The notes under the pieces: generated by a model
The model's database searches: none
Told to the model about the DNA's origin: nothing
Seen by the model: the letters and a program-made list of their open reading frames with translations, nothing else
Source: Salipiger mangrovisoli
Lineage (GTDB): Bacteria; Pseudomonadota; Alphaproteobacteria; Rhodobacterales; Rhodobacteraceae
Direction of reading: 5' to 3'
DNA: 64,000 bases
Assembly (NCBI RefSeq): GCF_015223355.1
Contig: NZ_JADFFK010000008.1
Location: 1 to 64,000, forward strand
Translations under genes and position numbers: made by a program
Shown here: piece after piece, positions 38,396 through 47,089 of the stretch
Layout: every line of letters begins with the position of its first letter
How positions within the stretch are numbered: position 1 is the first letter of the stretch

Positions 38396-41002
38396 TCAGA
38401 ACCGCTCCAGCAGCCTTTCGAGATAGTCGAGTTCTTCCTGCGGGCGTTCGCCCTCGCCGGTGCGGCGGCGGATCTCGTCGAGCAGCTCGCGGGCGCGGCG
38501 GTAGACGTCTTCGCCCTGCAGCATGGTCTCGTCGGTGCCGAGCTGGCCATTGCTGCCGGAGTTCCGGCCCAGGGGGTCGCGCTGCTGACCGGGGTCGCCG
38601 CCCTGCGCCATGCCCTGCTGGCCCTGACCCTGCTGCTGTTGCTGCGCCAGCGCCTCGCCGAGGTTGCGCATGCCCTCGCGCAGCGCCTCCATGGCCTGAG
38701 ATTGCTGGTCCAGCGCCTCGGCGAAATCATCCTGCCGCAGCGCCTCTTCGGCGCCGTCCATTGCCTCGTCGGCGCGGCGCAGCGCGTCGCGCGCGGCCTC
38801 TCCGGCCTCGGTGCCTGCACCGGGCAGGTTGCGGCGCTGACGGTTCAGCTCGTCCCGCAGCGCCTGCTGGCGGTCGGCGAGGTTTTCCTCGAGCGTGCCG
38901 CCGTCGCCCTGTTGGCCGCCGCCCTGGGCCTGGCCCTGCGACTGACCTTGACCCTGGCCGGGTTGTTCACCGGGCTGACCCTCTCCGGACTGGCCCTGCT
39001 GCTGGCCTTGTTGACCCTGCTGGCCCTGCTGACCCTGCTGGCCGGGGTTGAACTGGTCCTGCAACTGGCGGAAGGCCTCGTCCGAAAGCCCCTGCTGGTT
39101 GCGCAGCGTCTCGCCCAGGCCTTCCATTGCCTGCTCGCCCGGGGTCTGGCCCTGACCGGGCTGACCCTGGGTGACCTGCATGTTCTCCATCATCTGCTGC
39201 AGCTGGCGCAGGGCTTCCTGCGCCTCGGCCATGCGGCCCTGCTCCATCAATTCCTGGATGCGGTCCATCATCCGCTGCAGGTCGTTCTGGCTCATCTCGA
39301 TCGTGTTCTGATCCTGGGCCATCTGCTGCTGGTTCTGGTCGGGGTTCTGCTGCGCCTGCCGCGACAGCTGGCGCAGGTAGTCGTCGGTGGCCTCGCGCAG
39401 CTCCTGCATCAGCTCGGCGATCTCCTGATCCGACGCGCCGTTCTTCATCGCCTCGTTCAGCCGGTCCTGCGCCCGTTGCAGCCGTTCCAGCGCGCTCGAC
39501 AGGTCGCCCTCTTCCAGCAGCAGTGCCAGATCCCAGAGTGCGGCGGCGATCTCGTCCTGCTGCTCGGGGTTCATGCCCTCGGTGGTGAACCCCTCGAGCC
39601 GGCGCTGGATGGTGCGCAGCCGCAGGTAGGGCACCGCCGAGCGGAAGATGTCGTCGGGCCTGTAGCTGACGGCGCGCAGGATCTGCGCCACGTCGCGGGC
39701 ATTGTCGCGCGACCAGAGCAGCGCGCGACGCTGCTCGATCAGCGCGGCGGCGAGCGGATCGAAGAAGCGGCGGCCGGGCAGGGTGATGACCTGCGGCGCG
39801 GCGGCACCCGTCTGGCCCGCCTCGTCGGCGACCTCGAAGGAGATGTGCACCGGCAGGTTGGCCCAGGGGTGGGTCGAGAAATTCTCGATCAGCGTCTCGG
39901 TGAACTCGGTGCGGCTGCCGGCGATGGGCATCGGCAGCGGCAGTTCGATCACCGCGCGCGGCTCGGGCTCGGCGGCGAGCCCGTAGCGGCGATCCACCTC
40001 GTCGAGCGCCAGCTCGATGCGGGCGGTGCCCGAAACGACGCCGTAGTCGTCGGTGGCGGTGTAGGGGATCTGCGCGTCGCCCTCGTAGCTCGATTCGATC
40101 TCGCCCTGCTGCGCCACGGTGGGGCGGGCGTCGGGAATGACGGCAAGCTCCCACGCCCGGCCGCCGGGTCCGTCGATGGTGAGCGTGCCGGATCGGGTGA
40201 CCTCGAAGTCCTGCGCGGTTTCGGCGGGGGCTCCGGGGTCTGCCGCCGGGTCGGGCGTGCGGCCCGACACGGTCTCGGTCACATTCAGCGCACCGACCTC
40301 GCCGTAGAGCCTGAGGGTGACGCGCGCACCTTCTGGCACCTCGAGCGAGGCGGTCGTGATGTCGTTGAGGTAGACCGACGGCAGGCCGGTGTAGGCGGGC
40401 GGCTCCATCCAGCCCTCCCAGGTCGGGCCGGAGGCCAGGCTGTCCCCGGTGGGGCCCATGGCGGTGACCGAACGGATTTGCAGGAAAGAGCCGAAGATCA
40501 GCGCGACGAAGAGCGCAAGCAGCGCGACGTAGCGCAGCGCATAGGGGTCGGCGCGAGCGACGCGCAGGTCGGGCTGCACCGCGCGGGCCTCGAGCATGCG
40601 GGCGCGCATCCGCTCCTGATGGGCCTTCCAGAGGGCCTGCGAGCCGGGGTCGGTGGCGCCGATGGCTGGGGTGTCGAGGGCGGCGAGGATCGGGCTGCCG
40701 CGCAGGGTGGAATCGAGGCGCAGCATCGCCTCTTCGCGGCGCGGCCAGCGCATCCGCCGGACGCCGCGCCAGAGCGCCCAGCCGGTGCCGGCGAGCGCCA
40801 CGACACCTGCGGCCCAGACCCATTCGACGTCCACAAGATCCTGAAGGCCGAGCATCAGCGCGGCCAGCACCACGAAGATCACCGACCAAAGCGGCCAGAA
40901 GGCACGCACGAGCCGTTCCACCGCCAAGCCCCAGAGGGTCAGGCGGATCTGCCATCTTACCGGCTTCAGGATGTCGGCGGGCGCGCGGTCCCTTGAGGCC
41001 AT
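38396..41002 (-). CDS. TIGR02302-family (DUF4175) membrane protein with Gln/Gly-rich region
   Basis: An 868-residue alphaproteobacterial protein with two N-terminal membrane segments (about residues 30-80), a third near 150-170, a beta-rich periplasmic part (about 185-430), then long helices with coiled-coil features. Residues about 600-720 are extremely rich in Gln and Gly, with repeated GQQ triplets encoded by CAG/GGC-type repeats at about 38930-39060. The family is found mainly in Rhodobacterales and Rhizobiales and has no established role. Here it is followed downstream on the minus strand by the end of the gcdH operon, and preceded by lysA, a conserved neighbour. Confidence 0.9.
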   Translation of the reverse strand: MASRDRAPADILKPVRWQIRLTLWGLAVERLVRAFWPLWSVIFVVLAALMLGLQDLVDVEWVWAAGVVALAGTGWALWRGVRRMRWPRREEAMLRLDSTLRGSPILAALDTPAIGATDPGSQALWKAHQERMRARMLEARAVQPDLRVARADPYALRYVALLALFVALIFGSFLQIRSVTAMGPTGDSLASGPTWEGWMEPPAYTGLPSVYLNDITTASLEVPEGARVTLRLYGEVGALNVTETVSGRTPDPAADPGAPAETAQDFEVTRSGTLTIDGPGGRAWELAVIPDARPTVAQQGEIESSYEGDAQIPYTATDDYGVVSGTARIELALDEVDRRYGLAAEPEPRAVIELPLPMPIAGSRTEFTETLIENFSTHPWANLPVHISFEVADEAGQTGAAAPQVITLPGRRFFDPLAAALIEQRRALLWSRDNARDVAQILRAVSYRPDDIFRSAVPYLRLRTIQRRLEGFTTEGMNPEQQDEIAAALWDLALLLEEGDLSSALERLQRAQDRLNEAMKNGASDQEIAELMQELREATDDYLRQLSRQAQQNPDQNQQQMAQDQNTIEMSQNDLQRMMDRIQELMEQGRMAEAQEALRQLQQMMENMQVTQGQPGQGQTPGEQAMEGLGETLRNQQGLSDEAFRQLQDQFNPGQQGQQGQQGQQGQQQGQSGEGQPGEQPGQGQGQSQGQAQGGGQQGDGGTLEENLADRQQALRDELNRQRRNLPGAGTEAGEAARDALRRADEAMDGAEEALRQDDFAEALDQQSQAMEALREGMRNLGEALAQQQQQGQGQQGMAQGGDPGQQRDPLGRNSGSNGQLGTDETMLQGEDVYRRARELLDEIRRRTGEGERPQEELDYLERLLERF

Positions 41003-41065
41003 CGGTGTCTCCTGAGGTCTCTCCTGCGGTCCGGTGGCCGCAGGGAGCCCGTCAGGGACGGGGAC

Positions 41066-42331
41066 TTACAGCCACTCGGGAAGCGTATCGCGGTTTATGA
41101 TTTCCTCAAAGCTCGGTCTCCGGCGAATGACAGCGAATTGATCGCCATTCACCAGAACTTCGGGGACAAGTGCCCGCGTATTATACTCGGAGGACATGAC
41201 CGCGCCGTAAGCGCCGGCCGAGCGGAAGGCCACCAGCTCTGACGGGTTGACCTGCGGCATGGTGCGGCCCTTGGCAAAGGTGTCGCCGCTTTCGCAGACC
41301 GGACCGACGATGTCGTAGGTGCGCTGCTCGCCGCCCGGAACGGGCTCGATCACCGGGACGATGTCATGGTGCGCATCGTACATGGCAGGGCGGATCAGAT
41401 CGTTCATCGCCGCGTCGAGGATCAGGAAATCCCGCCCCTCGCCGTGCTTGAGGTAGATCACCTCCGACACCAGGATGCCGGCGTTGCCGGCGATCAGCCG
41501 GCCGGGCTCGATCTCGATCTCGCAGCCCAGATCGCCCAGTTCCTCGCGGATCATCTGGCCGTAGTCGGTGGGCAGCGGCGGTGCCTCGTTGCTGCGGGTG
41601 TAGGGGATGCCGAGCCCGCCGCCGAGGTCGAGCCGCTCGATCGTGTGACCGTCGACGCGCAGCGCGTGGGTCAGCTCGGCGACCTTGCGATAGGCTAGGC
41701 GGAAGGGTTCCAGATCGGTCAGCTGCGAGCCGATGTGCACGTCGATGCCGACCACCTTCAGCCCCGGCAGCTCGGCGGCGCGCGCATAGACCTCGCGGGC
41801 GCGGGCGATGGGGATTCCGAACTTGTTCTCGGATTTGCCGGTGGCGATCTTGGCGTGGGTCTTGGCGTCCACGTCGGGGTTCACCCGGATGGTCACCGGG
41901 GCGGTGACGCCGAGGGTGACGGCGACCTCCGAGATCACCTCCATCTCGGGCTCGCTCTCGATGTTGAACTGGCGGATGCCACCCTCGAGCGCGGTGCGGA
42001 TCTCGGTGCGGGTCTTGCCGACGCCGGAGAAGACGATGCGGTCACCCGGCACGCCGGCGGCCTTGGCGCGGGCGTATTCGCCGCCCGAGACCACGTCCAT
42101 GCCCGCGCCGGCCTTGGCCAGCGTCTTGAGGATCGCCTGGTTGGAGGCGGCCTTCATCGCGTAGCATACAAGGTGCGGACCCCAGCTCAGCGCCTCGTCG
42201 AACAGCAGGAAATGCCGCAGCAATGTCGCGGTGGAGTAGACATAGACCGGGCTGCCGACCTGCGAGACGATCTCGGGCAGGGGCACGTCCTCGGCGTGGA
42301 GGATGCCGTTGCGATAGAGGAAATGGTCCAT
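41066..42331 (-). CDS. lysA: Diaminopimelate decarboxylase
   Basis: Last step of lysine synthesis: PLP-dependent decarboxylation of meso-diaminopimelate. A 421-residue fold III enzyme with the PLP lysine K60 in VCYAMKAASNQ, GVGKTRTEI, the phosphate-binding GGGLGIPY, and the dimer-active-site GPVCESGDTFAKGR with its catalytic Cys. It sits between TIGR02302 and argH on the minus strand, with small lipoprotein genes in between. It also sets the balance of DAP available to the cell wall. Confidence 0.96.
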   Translation of the reverse strand: MDHFLYRNGILHAEDVPLPEIVSQVGSPVYVYSTATLLRHFLLFDEALSWGPHLVCYAMKAASNQAILKTLAKAGAGMDVVSGGEYARAKAAGVPGDRIVFSGVGKTRTEIRTALEGGIRQFNIESEPEMEVISEVAVTLGVTAPVTIRVNPDVDAKTHAKIATGKSENKFGIPIARAREVYARAAELPGLKVVGIDVHIGSQLTDLEPFRLAYRKVAELTHALRVDGHTIERLDLGGGLGIPYTRSNEAPPLPTDYGQMIREELGDLGCEIEIEPGRLIAGNAGILVSEVIYLKHGEGRDFLILDAAMNDLIRPAMYDAHHDIVPVIEPVPGGEQRTYDIVGPVCESGDTFAKGRTMPQVNPSELVAFRSAGAYGAVMSSEYNTRALVPEVLVNGDQFAVIRRRPSFEEIINRDTLPEWL

Positions 42332-42446
42332 GTCGGTCCCCGGTAAACTGCTGCCGCGCTAGGGCTTCAGCGCGGGGATACTGGATAACCCGTGGGAAGG
42401 GAACAGGCTGTCGCGCGACCCGCAGCTCGGACAGGACCGCGCCGTT

Positions 42447-42758
42447 TCAGACCGGCCGCGAGCGGAACCACAGGTAGAGCGGCAGCCCGCAGCTCACCCC
42501 GACGAGGAAGGTCGCGGGGATCGCCAGCAGCGCGGCCCAGTTGCGGCGCACGGCAACCTCGGCAAGGATCCAGAGCGTCAGGGTGATGGCGGTGATCGCC
42601 AGATCCCAGCTCAGACCGGTGACCGCGTCATTGGCCTGCCAGGCGGCGAAAAGGCCCGTCAGCGACCAGTGGTTGACGGCGAGCCAGCTTGTCAGGTGAC
42701 CCATCGGATGGATCGTCCCCCAGAGCGCCAGCGCCAGCCACAGGTGGCGCAGGCTCAT
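42447..42758 (-). CDS. DUF2834-family small membrane protein
   Basis: A 103-residue protein with three hydrophobic segments, matching the pattern of DUF2834: an N-terminal LALALWGTIHPM, a middle helix around DLAITAITLTLWILAEV, and a final PATFLVGVSCGLPLYLWFR. The role is unknown. It begins in an ATGA overlap with the small lipoprotein gene upstream, so both are translated together. Confidence 0.78.
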   Translation of the reverse strand: MSLRHLWLALALWGTIHPMGHLTSWLAVNHWSLTGLFAAWQANDAVTGLSWDLAITAITLTLWILAEVAVRRNWAALLAIPATFLVGVSCGLPLYLWFRSRPV

Positions 42759-42910
42759 GGGTAGGCGACACCCATCTTGACTGTGCCGTGGATGCTGACG
42801 CCCGGACCCGAGGGCGTCTGCTCGGGCTCGGGGCGCGTCGGCGGGCCGTCGGCGCCACAGGCGGCCAGCATTGCGACAAGGCCGAGGGCCAATGCGCTGC
42901 GGATGATCAT
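42755..42910 (-). CDS. 51-residue lipoprotein, unknown
   Basis: A short frame: MIIRSALALGLVAMLAAC is a signal peptide with lipobox LAAC, followed by a 34-residue Pro/Thr-rich tail (PPTRPEPEQTPSGPG, then VSIHGTVKMGVAYP). GAGGA lies 6 nt before the ATG at 42910, which is preferred to ATG 42922. It overlaps the DUF2834 gene by 4 nt. The tail SIHGTVKMGV resembles the [14 protein letters not shown] end of the next lipoprotein upstream, and the two may be distant relatives. Confidence 0.65.
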   Translation of the reverse strand: MIIRSALALGLVAMLAACGADGPPTRPEPEQTPSGPGVSIHGTVKMGVAYP

Positions 42911-42995
42911 GGTCGTCCTCATGGTCGTTGCGGGCCCACCATCGCCCAGGAAGCTGGGCGCGGCAAGTCGGCTCGGCAGGGGCGGGTGCCGCCCC

Positions 42996-43172
42996 TCAGG
43001 TGCCGACGCCGACGCGGACCGGTCCGCGCCCCGCCGAGACACCCACCGAGGGGTGGACGCCGCCGGGGCCGATGGAAACGCCGGTATGAACCCGTGGTCC
43101 CCGGTTGGGGCCCTCGCATGCCGCAAGGAAGAAGGTTGCTGCGATCAGGGTCAGTCCGGCGAGTTTCTTCAT
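42996..43172 (-). CDS. 58-residue Gly/Val-rich lipoprotein, unknown
   Basis: [19 protein letters not shown] is a signal peptide with lipobox LAAC. The mature part repeats short Val-Gly motifs ([31 protein letters not shown]), probably extended or beta-like. Translation starts at ATG 43172 in an ATGA overlap with the argH stop, which favours a real, coupled gene over the in-frame start at 43190. The function is unknown, though similar small lipoproteins are often found after argH in Rhodobacterales. Confidence 0.7.
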   Translation of the reverse strand: MKKLAGLTLIAATFFLAACEGPNRGPRVHTGVSIGPGGVHPSVGVSAGRGPVRVGVGT

Positions 43173-44560
43173 CCGAGGATTTCCTTCCATCGGGCCACCT
43201 GCTCGCGCACACGGGCAGGGGCGGTTCCACCATAGCTCGTTCGACTTGCGACCGAATTATGCACGCCGAGGACGTCGAAGATACCCTCGGTGATGGTGCC
43301 GTTGACCGATTGCATCTCGTCCAGCGAAAGATCGCTCAGGTCGCAGCCCTTTTTTTCAGCCATGGCGACCAGCGCGCCGGTGACGTGGTGGGCGTCGCGG
43401 AAGGGCAGGCCGGTCTCGCGCACCAGCCAGTCGGCGAGGTCGGTGGCGGTGGAGAAGCCCGAGGCGGCCGCGGTCTCGAGGTTGGCGACATTGGCGGTCA
43501 TGTCCTTGACCATGCCCTCCATCGCGGCGAGCGCCAGCATCAGGTTGTCGGCGGCGTCGAAGACCTGTTCCTTGTCTTCCTGCATGTCCTTGGAATAGGC
43601 CAGCGGCAGACCCTTCATCACCATCATGAGCGCGACATTGGCGCCGAAGATGCGGCCGATCTTGGCACGGATCAGCTCGGCGGCGTCGGGGTTCTTCTTC
43701 TGCGGCATGATCGACGAGCCGGTCGAGAAACGGTCCGACAGGGTCACGAAGCGGAACTGCGCCGAGGACCAGATCACCAGCTCTTCGGCGAAGCGCGACA
43801 GGTGCATGGCGCAGATCGAGGCGGCGGCGAGGAATTCCAGCGCGAAGTCGCGGTCGGAGACGGCATCGAGCGAGTTGGCCATGGGCCGGTCGAAGCCGAG
43901 CGCCTCGGCGGTCATCTGGCGGTCGATCGGGAAGCCGGTGCCCGCCAGCGCCGCGGCGCCGAGCGGGGATTCGTTCATCCGCTTGCGCGCGTCGCGCATC
44001 CGCGACAGGTCGCGTGCGAACATCTCGACATAGGCCATCATGTGGTGGCCCCAGGTGACCGGCTGCGCGGTCTGCAGGTGGGTGAAGCCGGGCATCACCC
44101 AGTCGGCGCCCGCCGCGGCCTGGCCCAGCAGCGCCTTCATCAGCGCGAGGATGCCGCCCTCGGCCGCGTCGAACTGGTCGCGCACCCAGAGCCGGAAGTC
44201 GGTCGCCACCTGGTCATTGCGCGAGCGCGCGGTGTGCAGACGGCCGGCGGGCTCGCCGATGATCTCCTTGAGACGCGCCTCGACGTTCATGTGGATGTCT
44301 TCGAGAGCGGTGGAGAACTCGAAGTCACCCGCCTTAATCTCTGACAAGACCGTGAGCAGACCTTCCCGGATGGCCTCGGCGTCGCTACTGTCCACGATGC
44401 CTGTGGCGGCGAGCATGGCCGCATGGGCCCTCGAGCCGGCAATATCCTGCGCCGCCAGCCGCTTGTCGAAGCCGATCGAGGCGTTGATCGCCTCCATGAT
44501 GGCATCGGGTCCAGCGGCGAAACGGCCGCCCCACATCTGGTTCGAGGTCTTGTCCGACAT
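43169..44560 (-). CDS. argH: Argininosuccinate lyase
   Basis: Last step of arginine synthesis: splits argininosuccinate into arginine and fumarate. A 463-residue fumarase/aspartase superfamily enzyme with the signature [34 protein letters not shown] (conserved SRNDQ), and [13 protein letters not shown] with the catalytic His. It starts with ATG only 22 nt from the divergent TlpA gene, so its promoter must lie in that gap or inside the other gene. Followed by an overlapping lipoprotein. Confidence 0.96.
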   Translation of the reverse strand: MSDKTSNQMWGGRFAAGPDAIMEAINASIGFDKRLAAQDIAGSRAHAAMLAATGIVDSSDAEAIREGLLTVLSEIKAGDFEFSTALEDIHMNVEARLKEIIGEPAGRLHTARSRNDQVATDFRLWVRDQFDAAEGGILALMKALLGQAAAGADWVMPGFTHLQTAQPVTWGHHMMAYVEMFARDLSRMRDARKRMNESPLGAAALAGTGFPIDRQMTAEALGFDRPMANSLDAVSDRDFALEFLAAASICAMHLSRFAEELVIWSSAQFRFVTLSDRFSTGSSIMPQKKNPDAAELIRAKIGRIFGANVALMMVMKGLPLAYSKDMQEDKEQVFDAADNLMLALAAMEGMVKDMTANVANLETAAASGFSTATDLADWLVRETGLPFRDAHHVTGALVAMAEKKGCDLSDLSLDEMQSVNGTITEGIFDVLGVHNSVASRTSYGGTAPARVREQVARWKEILG

Positions 44561-44582
44561 GTGCTGCCTTTCCGGAGGGAAG

Positions 44583-45143
44583 ATGAAAAAACTGGCCTTT
44601 GCGATCCTCTATACCGCTGGTGTTGCGCTTGCAAATCCGGCGCTGGCCGATGTCGAGGCCGCAAGCGCGCTCCGCGAAGGCGAGATGAAGAAACTGGTGT
44701 TCCACGAGGCCCCGAAGCCGGTGGGCAGCGCGGAGTTCGCCGATTTCGAGGGCAACCCCAAGGCGCTGTCCGAGTTGAAGGGCAAATGGGCGCTGGTGAA
44801 CTTCTGGGCCACCTGGTGCGCACCCTGCCGCGAGGAGATGCCTGCGCTTTCGGCGCTGCAGTCCGAATTGGGCGGCGAGGGCTTCGAGGTGGTGACCATC
44901 GCTACCGGACGCAATCCGCCGCCCGCGATGACCACCTTCTTCGAAGAAATCGGCGTGGACAACCTGCCGCTCTACCGCGATCCCAAGTCGGCGCTGGCGC
45001 GCGAGATGGCGGTGCTGGGCCTGCCGGTGACCGTGCTGGTCAACCCCGAGGGCCAGGAGGTGGCGCGGATCACCGGGGACGTGGACTGGGGCTCGGACAA
45101 CGCCAAGGCAGTGCTTGTCGCCGCGATGGGTGGCGAGGGCTGA
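44583..45143 (+). CDS. tlpA: TlpA-like thiol:disulfide redox protein, exported
   Basis: A 186-residue thioredoxin-fold protein with a signal peptide (about 1-23, ending ALA) and active site WCAPC (C79, C82) in [17 protein letters not shown]. The cis-Pro region [19 protein letters not shown] (in part) is present. It acts in the periplasm, probably reducing disulfides for cytochrome c or copper-centre assembly. A GGAGGGAAG ribosome site supports ATG 44583. It is divergent from argH; the long frame upstream of this start is antisense to argH and rejected. Confidence 0.9.
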   Translation: MKKLAFAILYTAGVALANPALADVEAASALREGEMKKLVFHEAPKPVGSAEFADFEGNPKALSELKGKWALVNFWATWCAPCREEMPALSALQSELGGEGFEVVTIATGRNPPPAMTTFFEEIGVDNLPLYRDPKSALAREMAVLGLPVTVLVNPEGQEVARITGDVDWGSDNAKAVLVAAMGGEG

Positions 45144-45205
45144 GTTTCCCTCTGGCGGCGGGGCGCTGCTGGCTCGCCGTCGGCAGCACGCCCTTCGCAG
45201 CACTA

Positions 45206-45256
45206 GGGAAACAGGGCGGGAAGGGAAACAGGGTGGGAAGGAAAACAGGGCGGGAA
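45206..45256 (+). repeat. Three tandem 17-bp repeats after tlpA
   Basis: GGGAAACAGGGCGGGAA occurs at 45206-45222, 45223-45239 (one change, C to T) and 45240-45256 (one change, G to A). The last copy supplies the ascending arm of the hairpin at 45245-45269. Confidence 0.85.
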
Positions 45257-45269
45257 GGCCCCGCCCTGT
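45245..45269 (+). terminator. Hairpin after tlpA
   Basis: ACAGGGCGGG (45245-45254) and CCCGCCCTGT (45260-45269) form a perfect 10-bp stem with a 5-nt loop. The T run is poor (GTCACTCGTT), so termination may need Rho. It is built from the third tandem repeat. Confidence 0.6.
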
Positions 45270-45400
45270 GTCACTCGTTACGAAAACTCACGACTGACAC
45301 CAGTGCGACTCGCTACCGGGATCATGTCGTGCCAAAAACGTTTCGATGAAATCATCGGTGCCTTCGGGTGAGGCAAAATTCGCCAAAATTGATTAACGTT

Positions 45401-45943
45401 TCATTGCAATGCCAAAGAGATTCGGTGCAGCCGCGAGCGATCGCCGCTGCGCAGGTCGCGCCGCCAGCTTTCGCGCGGAGCGCCGATCTCGTCGAGGTTC
45501 GTGCCGCCGGTGGCGATGAGTCCCTCGCGGGTCCATTCCTTCCAGGCCAGCCCGGTTTCGGTCTGTAGGGTCTCGCGCAGGCGCAGCTCGCGCCGGCCGT
45601 CGGCGTGGATGATTTCATATTCGCATTCCCCCAGCGTGCGCGTGCAACTGTAGGGTTCGAACCGGGTGACGCTGCCCTGCGCGGTGACACTCAGCAGCAC
45701 CTCGCCGCGCGCGTCGGTATAATAGCGGCCGGCGTAGAGCGCATCTCCGGTGGCGCCGTCGTAGAGGTCAAAGCGGAACAGCCCCTGCACCTCGCCGCGG
45801 GCGAGGTGGCTGACGACATGGCCTTGATCATCCTGCATGACCAACAGCGAGCCCGGCGCGAAACGCGCGGTCTCCATTGCGATATCCGCGTGCAGCGGTG
45901 CGGCCGCGAATGCCGCCAACAGGGCAGTTGCAAACAGGCGCAT
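45401..45943 (-). CDS. Exported protein of unknown function
   Basis: A 180-residue protein with a signal peptide (about 1-19, LLAAFAAAPLHA-D). The mature part has two cysteines (SCTRTLGECEY), which may pair, and alternating polar strands; it is probably a small beta-rich periplasmic protein. I recognise no family. A perfect TTAA-N7-TTAA CtrA-like box lies about 52 nt upstream of its ATG, so it may belong to the CtrA regulon (motility, surface, GTA). Confidence 0.7.
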   Translation of the reverse strand: MRLFATALLAAFAAAPLHADIAMETARFAPGSLLVMQDDQGHVVSHLARGEVQGLFRFDLYDGATGDALYAGRYYTDARGEVLLSVTAQGSVTRFEPYSCTRTLGECEYEIIHADGRRELRLRETLQTETGLAWKEWTREGLIATGGTNLDEIGAPRESWRRDLRSGDRSRLHRISLALQ

Positions 45944-45994
45944 GGCAGTGCGCTCCTCCTCATGGCCCCCCGGCCGTGGCTTAGAGGGTGAGGG

Positions 45995-46009
45995 TTAACC
46001 CTGATTTAA
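45995..46009 (-). promoter_or_regulatory. CtrA-like box upstream of the exported protein
   Basis: TTAA (45995-45998), CCCTGAT, TTAA (46006-46009): an exact match to the TTAA-N7-TTAA CtrA consensus. It is in the 219-nt intergenic region, upstream of the minus-strand gene starting at 45943. Confidence 0.5.
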
Positions 46010-46162
46010 TCAAACATTTGACGCAAATGGGTCTTAATTTCTGGCGATTTCCGAGACAGTTTTCGCGCGCCGATCCCCACTGTTTCCTGCGATGGCTGTG
46101 AGGGGATCGAATCAATCGGCCGCAACGCGGCAGCGTGCCTTGAGATCGCCGGAATTTGGCGT

Positions 46163-47089
46163 CTAGCGGCAGTAACTTCCCGCGCGGTAGCGGGCGGTGT
46201 CGAGATGGAAGTGATCCTGGTGGAATCGATCCGATTCCGGCCCCAGGACCGTGCCGAAGGGGCCGCAGGCGCCGCTGTGCAGCTTGCGCAGCATGCGGCC
46301 CTCGGATCCCGAGCCCCAGTCGTCCAGGACCGAAATCTCGCTGCCGTCCTTCAGGCGGATCGCGGCGATGTCGATGGCGCGGCCCTTGCCGTGTTCGCTG
46401 AGCTTCGCGCCGGGCTGGTTGTTGCGCCCGCGGCAGGCGTAGCTCGCGGCGACACGCAGCCCCGCGACGCCGCCGCCGGTGGTGCCGATGGTGGGCACCA
46501 CGGTCTTGTCGACCCAGGCCTTCAGCGCGCGCGCCGTGGTGCAGTCGATGGTCGCCCGTGTGCTGAGCGCAAGACCCGACACCGACCGCAGCTTGATCGC
46601 ATCCTCGAGCCCGCACCCCGAGATGCGACCAGGAACCGACCCGATCTCGCTGCCTTGAAGCGCCGGGTCGCCGCAGACCGCGCCGCGCGTGCGTTCGCGG
46701 CGGAGCGCCAGCGCCCGTTCGACCACGGCGCGGCTGCGCGGGCTGGGGCGCAGCGACATCGGAATGGCCAGCGGTGAGCGCGCGGCAAAGGCGAGCCGCT
46801 GGACGATGTCACGCGCGGCCCGCTCCGGGCCAAGGCCGGGGTTGTCCGGGGAGGAGGGCTCCTGCGCCCCGGCCGCGTCCTGCGCAGCTTCGAGGCTTCC
46901 GGGCCGGGCTTTCGGCCGGTCGAGAGCGCCGTTCGGGGTCGCGGTGACGGGCGGTGCCTGGGGCTGCGGGGCTTCGGTCACGGCGCGCGCCAAGGGGCGC
47001 AGCGAGGCTTCCGGGGCGGCTTCGGGCGCGGCAGCCAGCGGCGATGCCAGAAACATCAGTGCCGCCAGTGCCGCTGCCCGAGGGATCAT
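46163..47089 (-). CDS. Extensin-like C-terminal domain protein, exported
   Basis: A 308-residue protein with a signal peptide (about 1-21), a Pro/Ala-rich linker (about 22-90) and an extensin-like domain (about 130-308). The domain's possible metal site is kept: KLSEHGKGRAIDI and HQDHFHLDTAR resemble D-Ala-D-Ala carboxypeptidase/MepA-type peptidases, so a cell-wall role is likely though unproved. Conserved cysteines (GAVCGDP, SGCGLED, DCTTARAL, YACRGR, GACGPFG, SYCR) suggest disulfides. It overlaps tyrC by 4 nt (ATGA). Confidence 0.88.
   Translation of the reverse strand: MIPRAAALAALMFLASPLAAAPEAAPEASLRPLARAVTEAPQPQAPPVTATPNGALDRPKARPGSLEAAQDAAGAQEPSSPDNPGLGPERAARDIVQRLAFAARSPLAIPMSLRPSPRSRAVVERALALRRERTRGAVCGDPALQGSEIGSVPGRISGCGLEDAIKLRSVSGLALSTRATIDCTTARALKAWVDKTVVPTIGTTGGGVAGLRVAASYACRGRNNQPGAKLSEHGKGRAIDIAAIRLKDGSEISVLDDWGSGSEGRMLRKLHSGACGPFGTVLGPESDRFHQDHFHLDTARYRAGSYCR

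Noticed and set aside
38930-39060. Regularly repeated short DNA units, considered as a CRISPR-like array
   Set aside because: In-frame Gln/Gly codon repeats inside a coding gene, with no spacers or cas genes.
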